From: Cyanoderma ruficeps
Lineage: Eukaryota > Chordata > Aves > Passeriformes > Timaliidae
Direction of reading: 5' to 3'
Assembly: GCA_008694505.1 (NCBI GenBank)
Contig: VZDJ01007753.1
Coordinates: 17,519,003 to 17,583,002, forward strand
Length of the DNA: 64,000 nucleotides
Part shown: piece by piece, positions 52,089 to 64,000 of the stretch
Layout of the letters: each line of letters starts with the position of its first letter
How positions within the stretch are numbered: position 1 is the stretch's first letter
Program-made: the position numbers and the translations under genes
The notes under the pieces: model-generated
Database searches by the model: none
The model's input: the letters and a program-made list of their open reading frames with translations, nothing else
Told to the model about the DNA's origin: nothing

Positions 52089-55000
52089 TTATCAGCAGGT
52101 GGGGAAATTAAGTTTTGAGGTCTGAAGCAGCAAAGCAAGATTAACAAAAACAGATAGCTAAATAGGTCTCAAAGCCATCTGGTATATGACACTTACTGAA
52201 AAAAATATTCTTGAAGATTTCATACAATGCATTTTCCAGGGTCTCTGTACTGAGAAAAACTGGCTTCCACAAACTCCACCAGATGCAAATACAACTTAAT
52301 TCCAGAAACACAGAGATTATCAAGATAATAAATGAGTCCTTTTTCATGTTAAACTAGTGAAGCACAGCTATTCCAGCTGTACAGTGAAATTCGTGGAAGT
52401 GAAAAGTCCGCATGTTCACACAAAGGTTAGAGTTCATTTTCAGTATAACTTCCTGATACGATCATTGCACACACCAGTAAAAAACAAAGAAAACAATGTA
52501 GACAAAAGTAATGAAAAGCCTTAAAAGGGTTAGGAGTTTTTTTTTGTCTATTTTTTTGCCTATTTGTTTTAAGTGTGTGTTAAAAACACACAGGTGAACT
52601 GTGGAAAGCTGCATTCCCAAATCTGGTAACAGATGGAGAAGACATCTTGAAATAATTAATCTGTACAAGAAGAGGATGTGAGTGAGACCGATATTGACCA
52701 ATAAGGCAGGAGTTACATATAAAAGAAAGTACACTTCCTGAAGTGAGTAACGTCCCTCGTTCTACAGAAAATTTTCAAGCTTAAGTGGTAAAAAAGGGAA
52801 GTTCCAATAGTATATGCCAGTACGGGTACTTTTTTAATACTCTGTTGGAAAAAAAATTAACTGGATGAAAAGTTCTATGTTCATGAGTCATGGGAACTTC
52901 TGATGAGCCTACATTCTGAAAATGTGCATGAACAAGCTTATTATGTTGCCAGGAAATACTATTATTGAAACAACATAAATGAAAATTTCCCTTTCCATGT
53001 AGAAACAGTGACAGGGAGTGAGCTAATACACATTCTTAAAATTGAGTCACCTGCTGGAGACCAAAGGAAAAAGGAAGCTGGTTACTGGGGCATTCCCTGT
53101 GAAAACAAGGATGTTCCTCAGCCTAACTCGAAAGCAGGATTAATCAGGTAACAGCAACTAGCCAAAATGAGAGTTTTGGGACTCCTCCCAGTTCATGCCA
53201 GCAAAGCCCCTCCTCTACAGCAAAGCCAGTACTTTGAGCATTTTACACGAACCTTGACTTTCTCTAAATTAACAAGACAGAGGTGCTGATTTCTTGTACA
53301 TGGAGAATTTAATGAAAAAACTGGCAGAGAATTCCTAAAAGGGAAAGCTAAACTCTCAAATACATTCTTATGTTGCAGATTTCCAAGATGGAGAAAGGAA
53401 GGCGCCTCTCATACCCATCATCCTCATCTCTCTGGAAACATGAATATCAGTAACCGGCATCCCAGAAAAATTGCTCACAACTTTTTGCATTTGTTAGTTC
53501 ATAAAAATTTCTGCACTTCAGAGGGGAAGGTGGGCTCAAGCCATCCATAGTGTTTAACCCCAATTATCAGCCTTTTTAAAAAAAAGTGATTTTCACAATC
53601 TTGGAAATTGTTTATAGATCTATGATTTCTAGACTGCATATTAATAGAGCCTGAAAATACAATACTGAAAGTTATTTTCCTCTTCCACTGCCGTTTTCCT
53701 TTTCAGTCCAATATAACAGTCCTTTACTCTGTCAACCATTATTCTCCTAATATTTAAAAACCTACTTCTAACACAACTACTAAGCTGTGAAATGCTGAAC
53801 TTTTGTATGACTGTCACTCATGAAAAACTAGATGTGACTGCTTTAAGTCAGCCTCCCCATCATCTGGTTAACCTGACACACTTAGGAGAGCTACACATTC
53901 TGTGTTGAGGGTGGTAACTCATCAGGGTGCCAGTTAAAAAGCACCATTCACAGAATAATTTACCACTGAAGAATAATTCTGCTACTGCATATTTAAGGTA
54001 AGACACCCCAACTATAACAAAAATCCATTCCACTGTATGAAGCTAAGCATCTCCTATGTGCATGCGTGATGGGGCGCTCATGCGGGGGAGAAGAACAAAA
54101 CAAAGATAATACTTGGCTTGAATCCATTAATTAATTTCATTAATTGAAAAATATTCAAAGATACTCTTAAACATGGAAAAACTGACGTAGAATAAATCAA
54201 AATATTATCTCAGAGTACCTTGGGGGAAAGTGAGCTCAATACACACAAATGACAGCAATCGAACACGTGAAATCACACTGTACTGACTTAGTTAAACCAC
54301 TGTCATCCCTGCACATGTACACTCTTACATGAGGTTAAGACACTTTTCTATTTATCTTGTTATTTACCAGGAATATTTTTACTTCAGGACTGACCTCATT
54401 TTCAAAATTGTAGGAAAAATGACACTAGACATTCTAAAGTATTTTCTACAATGGATTTATGATTCGACATGTCACAGCATGGACACACAGCTCTGCACCT
54501 ACGCAAGCTGAAGAAAATACTTGTTTCAAACAAATTGGTTGCTTAAAGATTTCTAAATTAATCTAAATATATCTGCATTAAAGTATTGAATTATTGGATA
54601 ATATTAGAAAAATGGGCCTAATAATGCCACAATTCTGAAATTATGAAAAGAATTCCAAGTGAGCTTTAAAACAAAGTAAACAAATTTAATGCATCCAAAC
54701 CAGAAAATTTTACTGAAATTCATAAAAAGGGAACTACTGTGAAGAGGCAAATGCTGTGATTTCAGATTTCAAGAGTTCAGTGCAGGTATAAGACAATAAA
54801 AGCCTGCAACCATCACAGACTCCCCTTTGAACCCAAGCACCTTCCTGATAGCAGACAACATTCTTCCCCCATAAAGTTTTCAAAGTGACCCTGTCGACCA
54901 CAGTTCTTAAGTTACCTAGGACACGAGGAGGCCCTCCAGATGTAATCAAGGAAAATAAACATCTGTAAAAGGGAGAAAAACAAGAAGTATGCAGCATGTT

Positions 55001-58000
55001 CTTTCAGGCAATGTTTAAGAGTCTTAAAAATAAAATTAAAACAAAAATCCATGTGGCAATAACAAACTAATAAAAAGCAACATCACCCTCATTTATAAAT
55101 CTTTCATTTACTATACAGATCACTGTATGCTTAATGACATTGTGTCCTGTCCCTTCTGTTGTATTTTTTTTTAGGGCTTTCGGAGGTTCTGCTCTTGCAC
55201 AGACCAAAAACACTCTCAGTTAAAATACACTGTTATGCTGACACAAGTTGTCAGCTTGCATTTGAAAATTCTTATTGTGTCTCAAATTTCAACTAGTCTC
55301 AAAGGGTAATTTTAATATGTGTTTTATACCACAGTTAAATATAAATATTGCTCAGGTGAACCAAGTCTGCATCTCTGATTTAGCCTACATCTTATTGTAT
55401 TTGCAATTTTAAAGGACAAAGCCTTTTATGGCTACATTTTTACTCATAAAAAATTTAAAAGAAGTTCTCCAATTAAAAAATTTCCCTATGGATATGGTAA
55501 TTTTTAATGTGTACACATGAAAAGAGCTACGGTGATATGCTGACAGGCACCTGAAAGACAAGGACAGCCGGTAGTCCTTCATAAATAAGAGAAGAAATTT
55601 ACAGAGAAAATACATGAAAATATCCATAGAACAGGAATATTTGGTTATACCTACTTCGAATCACTGCAAACCCGACTGTCATAATACAGTGAGGAAGCTG
55701 CTTTCCTTTTCTGTAACACTTTAAAATGCTTCTGGCTAAGCATCAAGAAAGCACATGAGGTGCAAATGTTCTTACAGACCCCTGCTTTGAGTGTTTGATA
55801 TAAACCTACACCATACTCAGCCTCTGCAAGCATTAAACACAGCTGTAAGTACTGAAGTAGTTTAATGAAAGGCAAAGCAGATCCACTCCAAAACTGAAAA
55901 GTATCAAAACTTTATAGGAGGTTGATTGGGGAAAAAATCTTATCAAAACAAACCTTATAGTAGCAATTTTTACTGGCTGCTGTTTCAGATGGATAGTTAT
56001 ATATTATTTGTTACAAAACTGCCTTCAAATTCCTACATCTTTTTTTTAAATGAACTGTAACTGGATGAAATTGATGGTAAGAACTATAACTGGGAAAACA
56101 AAATAGCTTTGGTACAAGTACAGATGTTTACATAAAGGAGGTGGAAGAAAAAAGAAGCCCTCAGGTTTTGTTGAGTGCACTGCAGAAAAATCTTTCGTAA
56201 AAATCATCTCCTAGTTCAAAATCCTTCACATAAATTATTCCCTATAGCTGCACATCTGAAAACCAGGTTGTTTGAAATACTGTTAAGTCAATAAAAATAT
56301 GAGTATTAAGCAAATAATTAAGGCTTCAACTTTTTTGTCCCTCATTGTTTTTCTTCAGATGGGACAAAAGGTCAAAGGATTTGTGTTGGGCACTTTTATT
56401 TTTTGTAAGTTTCACCACTGAAGGTTTATGCAGCTTGTCATTCATTCTACATACCAATAAAAAGCCTGATGAGAATTTTAAAATTGAATTATATAGAAAG
56501 CAATAAAGGTTAGAACTGGTCTTTTAATGGTACCACAAATATGAGTATGAATTTCTTACACCTGCTTTCATAACCACAGGCCAGGTCCATCTCAAAGGAT
56601 TGATCATACAGATAATCCATTTTTTTCCTGTTTCAAGTAATCTGCAAATGATTCTGATTTTTAGAGAGGCCACCTAGATGCAGTTTTTAACTACAGATGT
56701 TCCCCAAACACTTCAGTTTCTTTTTTTATACAGTTACATTATAGTGATGGAAATCCTTCCTATGGGCAGACTAGGTGATGTTTTTAGTACAAGACAAACA
56801 TTTCTTCACTCTTCTTCTACATGAAACTTGGTAGAAAGAACATCCACTATTCATTAAAAGACAAACTCATTCACACAACTCTATTCAAAGATTAGCACAT
56901 GCACAAAACCACAATTGGGTAGAAGTCCTTACTGAAAGGTAAGAACAAAAACAGTACACAACCACAGATGTTTCAATACCAGCAAGAATCAATCCATTGC
57001 TACTGCAATGGTTCCCAACACCTTCACATTCAGACCTGTCTTCCCTGTCACAGCACAGTGGATGTAGAGCTGTTACTGACTTGTGATCCCCAGCCCCATA
57101 ATCCCTTCCAATTTAACAGGCCAACAGCCTTCTGCACCCCATTTTTCTCCCCCACCCCAATCCTTGTAATGACAGCTGAAGCAGCCCTGCTTGTGTCTAA
57201 CACAACTCCCTCCTTGTGTCCTGCTCCCTTTGTCTCAGCATGGCTTTTCTGGCTTTCAGAAAGAAAGCTATAATCTGAAAAGGTGAAAAGGAAAAAGCCC
57301 ATCTCCAGTGCTGCACGTCCTCCCCTCACAAAAGAACTGCTGTTTTTTCAGATAAACATGATTTTCCAGAGACCACAGAGGGGTCCTAGCAGGAAGACTC
57401 CTCCTGAGCATATAGCAACTGGGGAAACAGGAGATACGTACATCACAACACATGCACGCAGAAGGAAGTAACTATGGTACTAGACACAGCTCTCACTTTT
57501 AATAGCCTCAAGTCCAGGGAATTCAATACTTCTTCTGAACAGTCCCCTAAAATGTGTTGCACCACAGGATTTCTGAGCATTAATTTACAGCAGGAGAATA
57601 AACAGCTGACTTCTCCTAGACTTTCATATGTTTCTGCACTGCAAAACAGCATTGCGTATGTGTGTCTACTCTCAAGCCATCCAAAGGCCTCCCCAATGAT
57701 ATGTCCAGTCTGTGTGAAGGACAAAACAGACATCGACATCTCTGAGGCCACAGAACTTGTGCTGGGGGCCACTCTGAGCCCGGAGCTGCAGTTTAACACG
57801 ACAGCTTCAGCCCAATTGGCAGCTGGCCATTGCCAGGAACAGGAGACTGAACCCTCCCATCTCCATTCCCATCTTCTCTATTTCTGGCCTACGGTCATCT
57901 CCTCGCATTACAGGCACACTCAGCTTCCAGACCAGTAGAATAAACTTTACTATATCCTAAAGATTTTAAGAATGCGTGTATGCCTTCCAACTAGGAGGAG

Positions 58001-61000
58001 AAAAAGCAAATACAACACAAGCATGTAGAAAACACATGGCTCAACTAAACTGAAATTAACCCACTTTAGAACCTCCAAAGGAATGTCCCCTTGTGAGAGC
58101 AAAATACATATAAGGGTCAACTTACCCCACAAACTCCTGTTGCATAGCTATTTGTGAAGTTGTTTATTTCCCTGAAAATGTGCTTCTAAATTTGGGAGAA
58201 AACTCTCACAATATCTCTTACTCAAACTGAAGCAAACCTTATTACAAACATACATAGTTCTTTATCCATACTGTACCATCTGACATTACCCAATGAGTTT
58301 CAGAATAAAGACTAAACACAATGTTTAAGGAATCGGTTAACATATAGAATGTGTCCAGAATGTAAAACTCTGTATTTCTAGAAAAGCTGATAACTGGCCT
58401 TACAGTATTCATATCTGAAGAAACAAATCTACAGTTCAACAACCCCAGAAAATCCCTACTACAACAATTTAATGTTAATAACAGATGTAAGTGCAAACAA
58501 AGGCCTCACTGGATGCTTATCTTCATAAACCAAGATATTTGCACAGAAATGGATAACCATACCCCTGTGATGATGTAACTAGCTTGAGACTGCTGGCAAA
58601 CAAAGTTAATAGGCAGACGAAGTCCCTCGTTTTTCTTCCTCCTCAAAATTTCTAAACCAGAAAACAAAATCAATCCCTTAACTCTTTTCCAATATGGTTC
58701 TTAAAATCCAGAGTGGAGCTTTTGGCTTTCATTCCAGTACTTATTCCCAAAACACAGCTGTAAAGTATAAAATCAATTAATAATGTTTTGATACAAGACA
58801 GCTCATCCAGACACGACATAGGACAGATTTACTATTCTCATCATTAAATAAAATATTCAGAAATCTCCAGAGACTTGTTTTTCACAAATGTTGACAGAGA
58901 CAAGTACTGCTTTTATCATCACTGTCTAAGCTTATAATAGAAGTATACTATTCATTTCAAATGACCAAAGCAAAAAAAAAGTAGCTTCCCCTGGGCATTG
59001 ATTATTATTCTCAATTACAAATCATGAAAACCATACTATGGTTTTTAAACATTTCAGACTTCTCTTCACACCCACATTACTATTAATGCATTTCACTAAT
59101 TCATGTTTTATGTTCATAGAAAAGACCTCCAAATACAGAAAAATGGCTCCCCTTGAAAATACCACAGGCATTTGAAGAAGGACACAGGTAATCTCTCTTC
59201 AAAGAAGCAGCAGTGAGTAAAACAGAAACAAAATTAAACAAAATATGCAGATAAAATACTCTTGGTTTAGAGTTAAATTCAAGACCTAAAGAGCCAACAG
59301 TTGAAGAATGATATTCCTGAAAAAAAACCCTTCCACTGAGAGCACTCACCACAAAATCTCAGCAGTATCAAACTGCAGTACTTTCCTAGAAGAATGGTCC
59401 AAGCCATCCATAACTTTTTTAACCCAAACAATTTGTTATTTGCCTTTTTCTTATCCTCAGAACCTCCTTTTGTTATTCATTGCTGCTTATAAATCATCTC
59501 CTCTAACCTTTCCTTGTCCTGCTCCCTGCGCAGCCCCTTTTTCTCTTAAACAGTCTCTGGCTTGTACAGTCCTTGTTCCTCTCCTCTGAGAGCTTGCCCT
59601 CTGTGCCCCAGCCTTGCATCTTCTCCTTCCTTTCCACTCCTCAGCCCACTGGTATTTGAATCACAGCTGCTTCCTCCCTCGGCTCTGCACTGGATGCCAG
59701 TACCGGCAGCACTGTCAGTACTGAACAGATTGTCCCTGCACTCCGGGCCTGGAGAACCGCAGCGCAGGGAGGCTGCTGCTGTGGAGGGAAGCTGAGTGGG
59801 AACACTGGGCACTGGGCAAAGCTCAGGTGCCTCATCACACCCTGCCAAGTCTCGCCAGTGTTATAAACTGGGAGTGAGGCAAAACACAAGGCCTTCACCA
59901 AACTTAGCTACCAGAACTGTAAACCTAAAATGAGTGTGTGAAATTTGTCCAAACTAAAATGCTTTGACAACAAAAGCTGGAATTGGGACAGCTCCTTCAC
60001 AGTTCAACATCCTTTCTCTAGCTTCCAGGTGATAAGACTGCTAAAGCTACTCATCTAAACTGCAGAGTAAGCTAAATAAAATATTGGGTGTTTTTCCTGC
60101 ACTGCGAATCCCAAAGCTGATTGATGAGTCAAGATACTGAGACCAACATTTCCAGAATGGCAGTTAAGGCAAACCATCAGCTTGCACAGACTTGACTTGC
60201 AAGACCTAAGCTACAAACCTCAGAAAATTGAAGACTAACTGATAAGCAACTCTGCCTTTGGCTCGGGAGGGAATGTGGCTGTAGGCAGACAATGCAAAAT
60301 ATGATACCTCCATTCATGAGGCAGGGTCACTTAGAAAAGGAAAAATTTTAGTTAGTAAAATTATCTCAACTAAATCCCAACACAACAGCTTCAGAAGTTA
60401 ACCATAGAACAAATGCATCAGAACATGCACTGCAACACAAGCCACCATGAAATACTAGATTATCTGAACTAAGAAAAACATCTAAGAGATGCCTTCTGTC
60501 TTTAATAAGGCAGTACAAGTGCATGTGCTGTGCACTGCAGTTCACACTTCACGCACCCATCCTCTCCCACTGTTGCCGGGTGAAAGACCCCAAAACAACC
60601 ATCAAATCAGCATATGGGGAAAGCCTGGACCACCCCTTCCAAAAGGACATCAGTCTAAAATAATTCAGTGAATTAACATGTAGGCCAAGCTCATGATTTT
60701 TTTTTTTTTTCCCATTTGCAACTTCTATTGTGTAAAGTGCCTACCTTATCCCTCCAGTGGTTTTCAGTTTTGGTTTTTAATTTTAAATCTGCTTGGGACT
60801 TTCAAGGAAACAGAACAACCACAATTTCAGTAGCACACTTCATTTTTTCAACAGCTGTTCATAAGTGAGATTAATTCCATTAAAAATGGGGAAAAAGAGA
60901 TAGAAAAGAAAAACCAACCTTCAATGAAATGTGCAACTTTTTCCTAAGACTAGAAACAGAATTCTGTTGATTTAGGTCTAGCAATTATTATTTTTAGCAA

Positions 61001-62834
61001 ATATCCTTTAACTTCCTTTCCAATTAAAACACGCAAACTTTTTGCATTAAAAAATGCAAAACTCTGATGAAGAACTACATTGTCAGTCCCCCAGCAATTT
61101 GGAATTATTTCCTACTTGTTTTGCGCTTAAAATGCCTTCCCAGACATGACAGATTAAACAGAAGCCCATGTGTCAAGCAGAAGTTATATAAAACTTACAT
61201 TGAAAAAACCACTAAACCAGATTGAATTTGCATCTGTTTGTCTTCCATTCCTCTTTAATGTCTTGAATTTACAAGTATAGTCTATTTCATAGAACTAAAT
61301 AAAGGAAGAGATACAATACTGTACTTTAAAACTGGGGTTTTGAGTGTTCTGTTAGAACTGTGTAATTGGCAGCACCAGCAAAGGATGTTCAGCACTGGTT
61401 CAGTAATTCACTAAGAAATTTGTCAAATAGCAGCCATTTAGAAGAGTCATTAGAGATTTCTGCATCACCTCTGGTCCCCACAGCTTCAGCTCTCAGCACA
61501 TGTAGGGGTGTTATGGTTATTTGAACAGACATTTTCAAGCACAATCATTCACTAAGTGGTTCCAGCCAGGAACAGGGGGAGACCTATGGGCAAGGCAGTC
61601 CCAAGGTCTATGTTTCAGGGTACATCTATAAGACACCTAGCAACACCCTTTGTTCCTGAAGCTACAGCAAGTCTGCTCAAATGACAGATACAGTACAACA
61701 AAAATAGTCATAAGAGCCATTCGTTTGTACAGCACTTTACATCTTTGCAAGCCAAGAACCTCCTCTGTGCTCTTTTATATTGTTCTGACTAAGGCAAGAC
61801 GACCTTTAAATCAGTCCTAGTCTTGCCCAGACAGGAACTGCAGAAAAACACCATACACACAAGTAGGTGGTTAGCAATACCAACAGAGAATTAGCTATTC
61901 CCTCCAAGTCTTCCTGAGTGTAATACCAGCCCAGCAGAGCTCTGCAAGGTGTCTCTGGGGGCGGTGGGCTACAAATCACACTCACAATACAACAACAAAG
62001 GACAAGCATTATCTCTTTAATTCTGAGAAATACCAACACTGCTCTCCAGCTCGTTAAGAACCAGTTACTTAATGGCAGCTTTTCAATAGCATGCTGGCTT
62101 GGACAGCCCACACATTGATTCTGGATCTTACCCAGGCTGTCAAAGCCTGCAGAGATGACTAAATTTTGGTGGCACGTTATCACTGACAGCCAATTTTAGA
62201 ATCTAGAAAATGAGGGACCCCAATATGCATGGGCTTCACAAGGAAGAGGCCAGAAAGTTAACAAAGTAACAAAATAAATTCTCCTTAAAAACCCCCAAAC
62301 TGATGTTTAAATTAGAACAATTAATGCATAGTTTAAGCCATCTACTTACAACATGTACACTAGGATATATAAAAGAACTAGTCTACATGATTTCTAAGGT
62401 ATTACTGATTTGCTTTGAGGACCAGTAAAAGACAGGGAACCCAGAGCATTATGAAACAGGGTATATGTCTCATAACAATAGTAGAGAAGTGGGAAACTAC
62501 TTAAGTAGCAAGACAAACTTAGAAAGATTTGGATATATTGCTGGGGGAAAAGAAGAGGGATTAAAGTTAGAGGAGAAAGATAACTGATAGTCAGAAAGCC
62601 TCAAAACAATATAATGTTCTCTCTTGGGTAAATGTCCTATTGAAGCAGCAGGTACAGCTTATGTAAATTCAACAATTCCCCAACATAACCTGGACACTAT
62701 AAATCCAAAATAATTAGTGAAGATAAGGGTAACTACTAGAAAATTCACTTTCAGAAAACCAATGGCTCAGTATAAAAAACAAACCAAAACAGAAAAGACT
62801 TTGAGTTGGTCCAGCTAGAACTTGATCTGCAGCA
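52089..62834 (-). other. SIPA1L1: SIPA1L1 5' intron (or upstream flank), no recognised genes
   Basis: About 10.7 kb. It includes a 14-base T run at 60697-60710, a region at 57000-57940 with overlapping open frames on both strands, and a pyrimidine-rich, less AT-rich patch at 59450-59850. I could not match any of it to a protein or repeat family. There is no CpG island, so I see no evidence for a housekeeping-type promoter here. Confidence 0.55.
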
Positions 62835-62935
62835 GATTTTGTTTAGTTTATTAATTTTGGTGACCAAACAGAGGCCCCCTTGAAGAATCTGCAAATGACA
62901 CCAAACTAGGGAGGTGGTGGAGAGGGGGAAAGGCA
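62835..62935 (+). mobile_element. CR1 LINE reverse-transcriptase scrap
   Basis: The plus strand resembles the CR1 stretch around the catalytic FADD motif. TTTAGTTTATTAATTTTGGT corresponds to the usual FINDLDD-coding sequence, and CTGCAAATGACACCAAACTA, followed by GGGAGG, corresponds to (F)ADDTKLGG. The first aspartate of the motif is asparagine here (GCAAATGAC), and frames are broken. Only about 100 bp are convincing, and the element's 3' end is not attached. Confidence 0.5.
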
Positions 62936-64000
62936 GCAAAAGTTGCAAGGAATATGAAGGAGACGATCCTGATTCCAAGTGAGTTTAAGAAATCAGGGAT
63001 TCTAAAACGCACTTGATAACACCCATGCAAGTGAGAGCAAAACGAAATACCATAACTCTGAAAAAGATCATTAAATTAAAAACCTACACACATGCAGAAG
63101 CACCCATATTGAGGGTAATAAAGCAGAAAAGAGAAGTTGTACAGGACCACAGAGTAGAGTCATAAACCTGATATTCATCTTGAAAGCCAAATACAATTTG
63201 AGAAGTTGATAAGACAACTGAGCACATGAGGTTAAGCTGTTTCAACTCTAGTCAACACCATTGTCCTAGCATTGAAATACCACATACGTCATTCTTGCGT
63301 ATTCTAAGGAACATATCCTAAAAATCTAGTTCTAAGATTACTAAAAAGAGATTGATAACAACTGGAAGAAAAAATCCTTCATCTTAATATAGCTATTTGA
63401 CTTTCCAAGGGGTGTCTAATCTACAGTAAATGAAAAAAAATGGCAGTCCATATGTATGAACTCATTTTTATGACTTATTTTAGGTGATAGCACACATGAA
63501 AAGATTTCTCCTCCCCTTCACCTTCCCTCCACATATAGAAAAATTCCTTCCAATTTCAGTTCCTTCTTTTCTTGGTCTTCTTGTAAAATTAACATGGAAT
63601 TTTAAAAATAGAATTAATTTCACACTCCACAGTACTGGTGATATTTGTACTAATTCTACTTGGCAATTCACACTTTGCAATTCATTTTTAATGCAGTTAA
63701 AATTTTAAAACAAGGTTGAATGTGAGGATTTTTTCCTTCGAGACCGTCTAGCAGTTGCATTCTGACTCCAGCTGGCATCATACACTGTGCTTACACCATT
63801 AATGTAAAAAAAATTTGACTTTACCAACAGTTGTGTATGCACACACTTATTTTGGCTCTATCACACGTGTATTTTAGTTTTGATTTTATTTTTCAGCTGT
63901 CCTGTGAAACAGCAGTAAAATTCTAACCCATATTTGACCAAAATTCAGCACGTATTTAGGTCAGACAGACTCTGAGCAATTACTCGAGCTGGAGTGTCAA
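62936..64000 (-). other. right-hand end of the window, no recognised genes
   Basis: AT-rich sequence with no identified gene or repeat. The part next to the CR1 scrap (to about 63260) is purine-rich and could be further decayed mobile-element sequence, but I found no supporting motif. Confidence 0.5.

Noticed and set aside
61806..62183. 125-codon minus-strand open frame with hydrophobic stretches
   Set aside because: No match to a known family and no convincing splice sites at its ends. Frames of this length are expected by chance here.
1..64000. Prokaryotic-type systems (CRISPR arrays, operons, ribosome-binding sites, phage genes)
   Set aside because: The sequence is animal nuclear DNA. 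No regularly spaced repeats, gene clusters or bacterial signals are present.

Overview
The window is vertebrate nuclear DNA, almost certainly from a bird and probably from a songbird or a close relative. The evidence is intron-exon gene structure, an AT-rich background with few repeats, several CR1 LINE copies, and a solo LTR of a type I recognise from songbird genomes. There is nothing prokaryotic here: no operons, CRISPR arrays or rRNA genes. I recognised no tRNA gene.

The only gene I can name is SIPA1L1 (SPAR), on the minus strand. Three consecutive coding exons are visible: 9230-10727 (residues 1-499 plus one base of codon 500), 1545-1675 (residues 500-543) and 764-952 (residues 544-606). 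All splice phases agree and all junctions are GT/AG. The first coding exon continues into a 328-bp 5' UTR that ends at a very strong splice acceptor at 11056-11084, so at least one further noncoding exon lies upstream. These exons encode the serine-rich N-terminal third of a Rap-GTPase-activating scaffold protein of the postsynaptic density. The Rap-GAP and PDZ domains lie beyond position 1 of this window.

From 11,056 to 64,000 I see no recognised protein-coding gene. I read this as the long 5' intron of SIPA1L1, with no CpG island or obvious promoter, so the main transcription start is probably further upstream. It holds a CR1 on the minus strand (12461-13310), a 589-bp solo LTR on the plus strand, antisense to the gene (27696-28284), an internal CR1 fragment (35209-35592), two CR1 3' ends (46424-46744 plus, 48139-48371 minus), a very old CR1 tail (52045-52088), a CR1 reverse-transcriptase scrap (62835-62935), a 128-nt tract made only of A and C (18376-18503), and some small hairpins and tandem repeats.

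Three exon-like segments on the gene's strand are not explained by the known gene model: a 182-bp candidate noncoding exon at 22917-23098, a 210-nt open segment at 38727-38936 that I do not recognise, and a possible poison exon at 7569-7849. The leader also carries an upstream ORF that overlaps the SIPA1L1 start codon. I found no evidence of a wholly new biological system. The exon candidates, the overlapping uORF and the G/U-rich tract are the items most worth checking.
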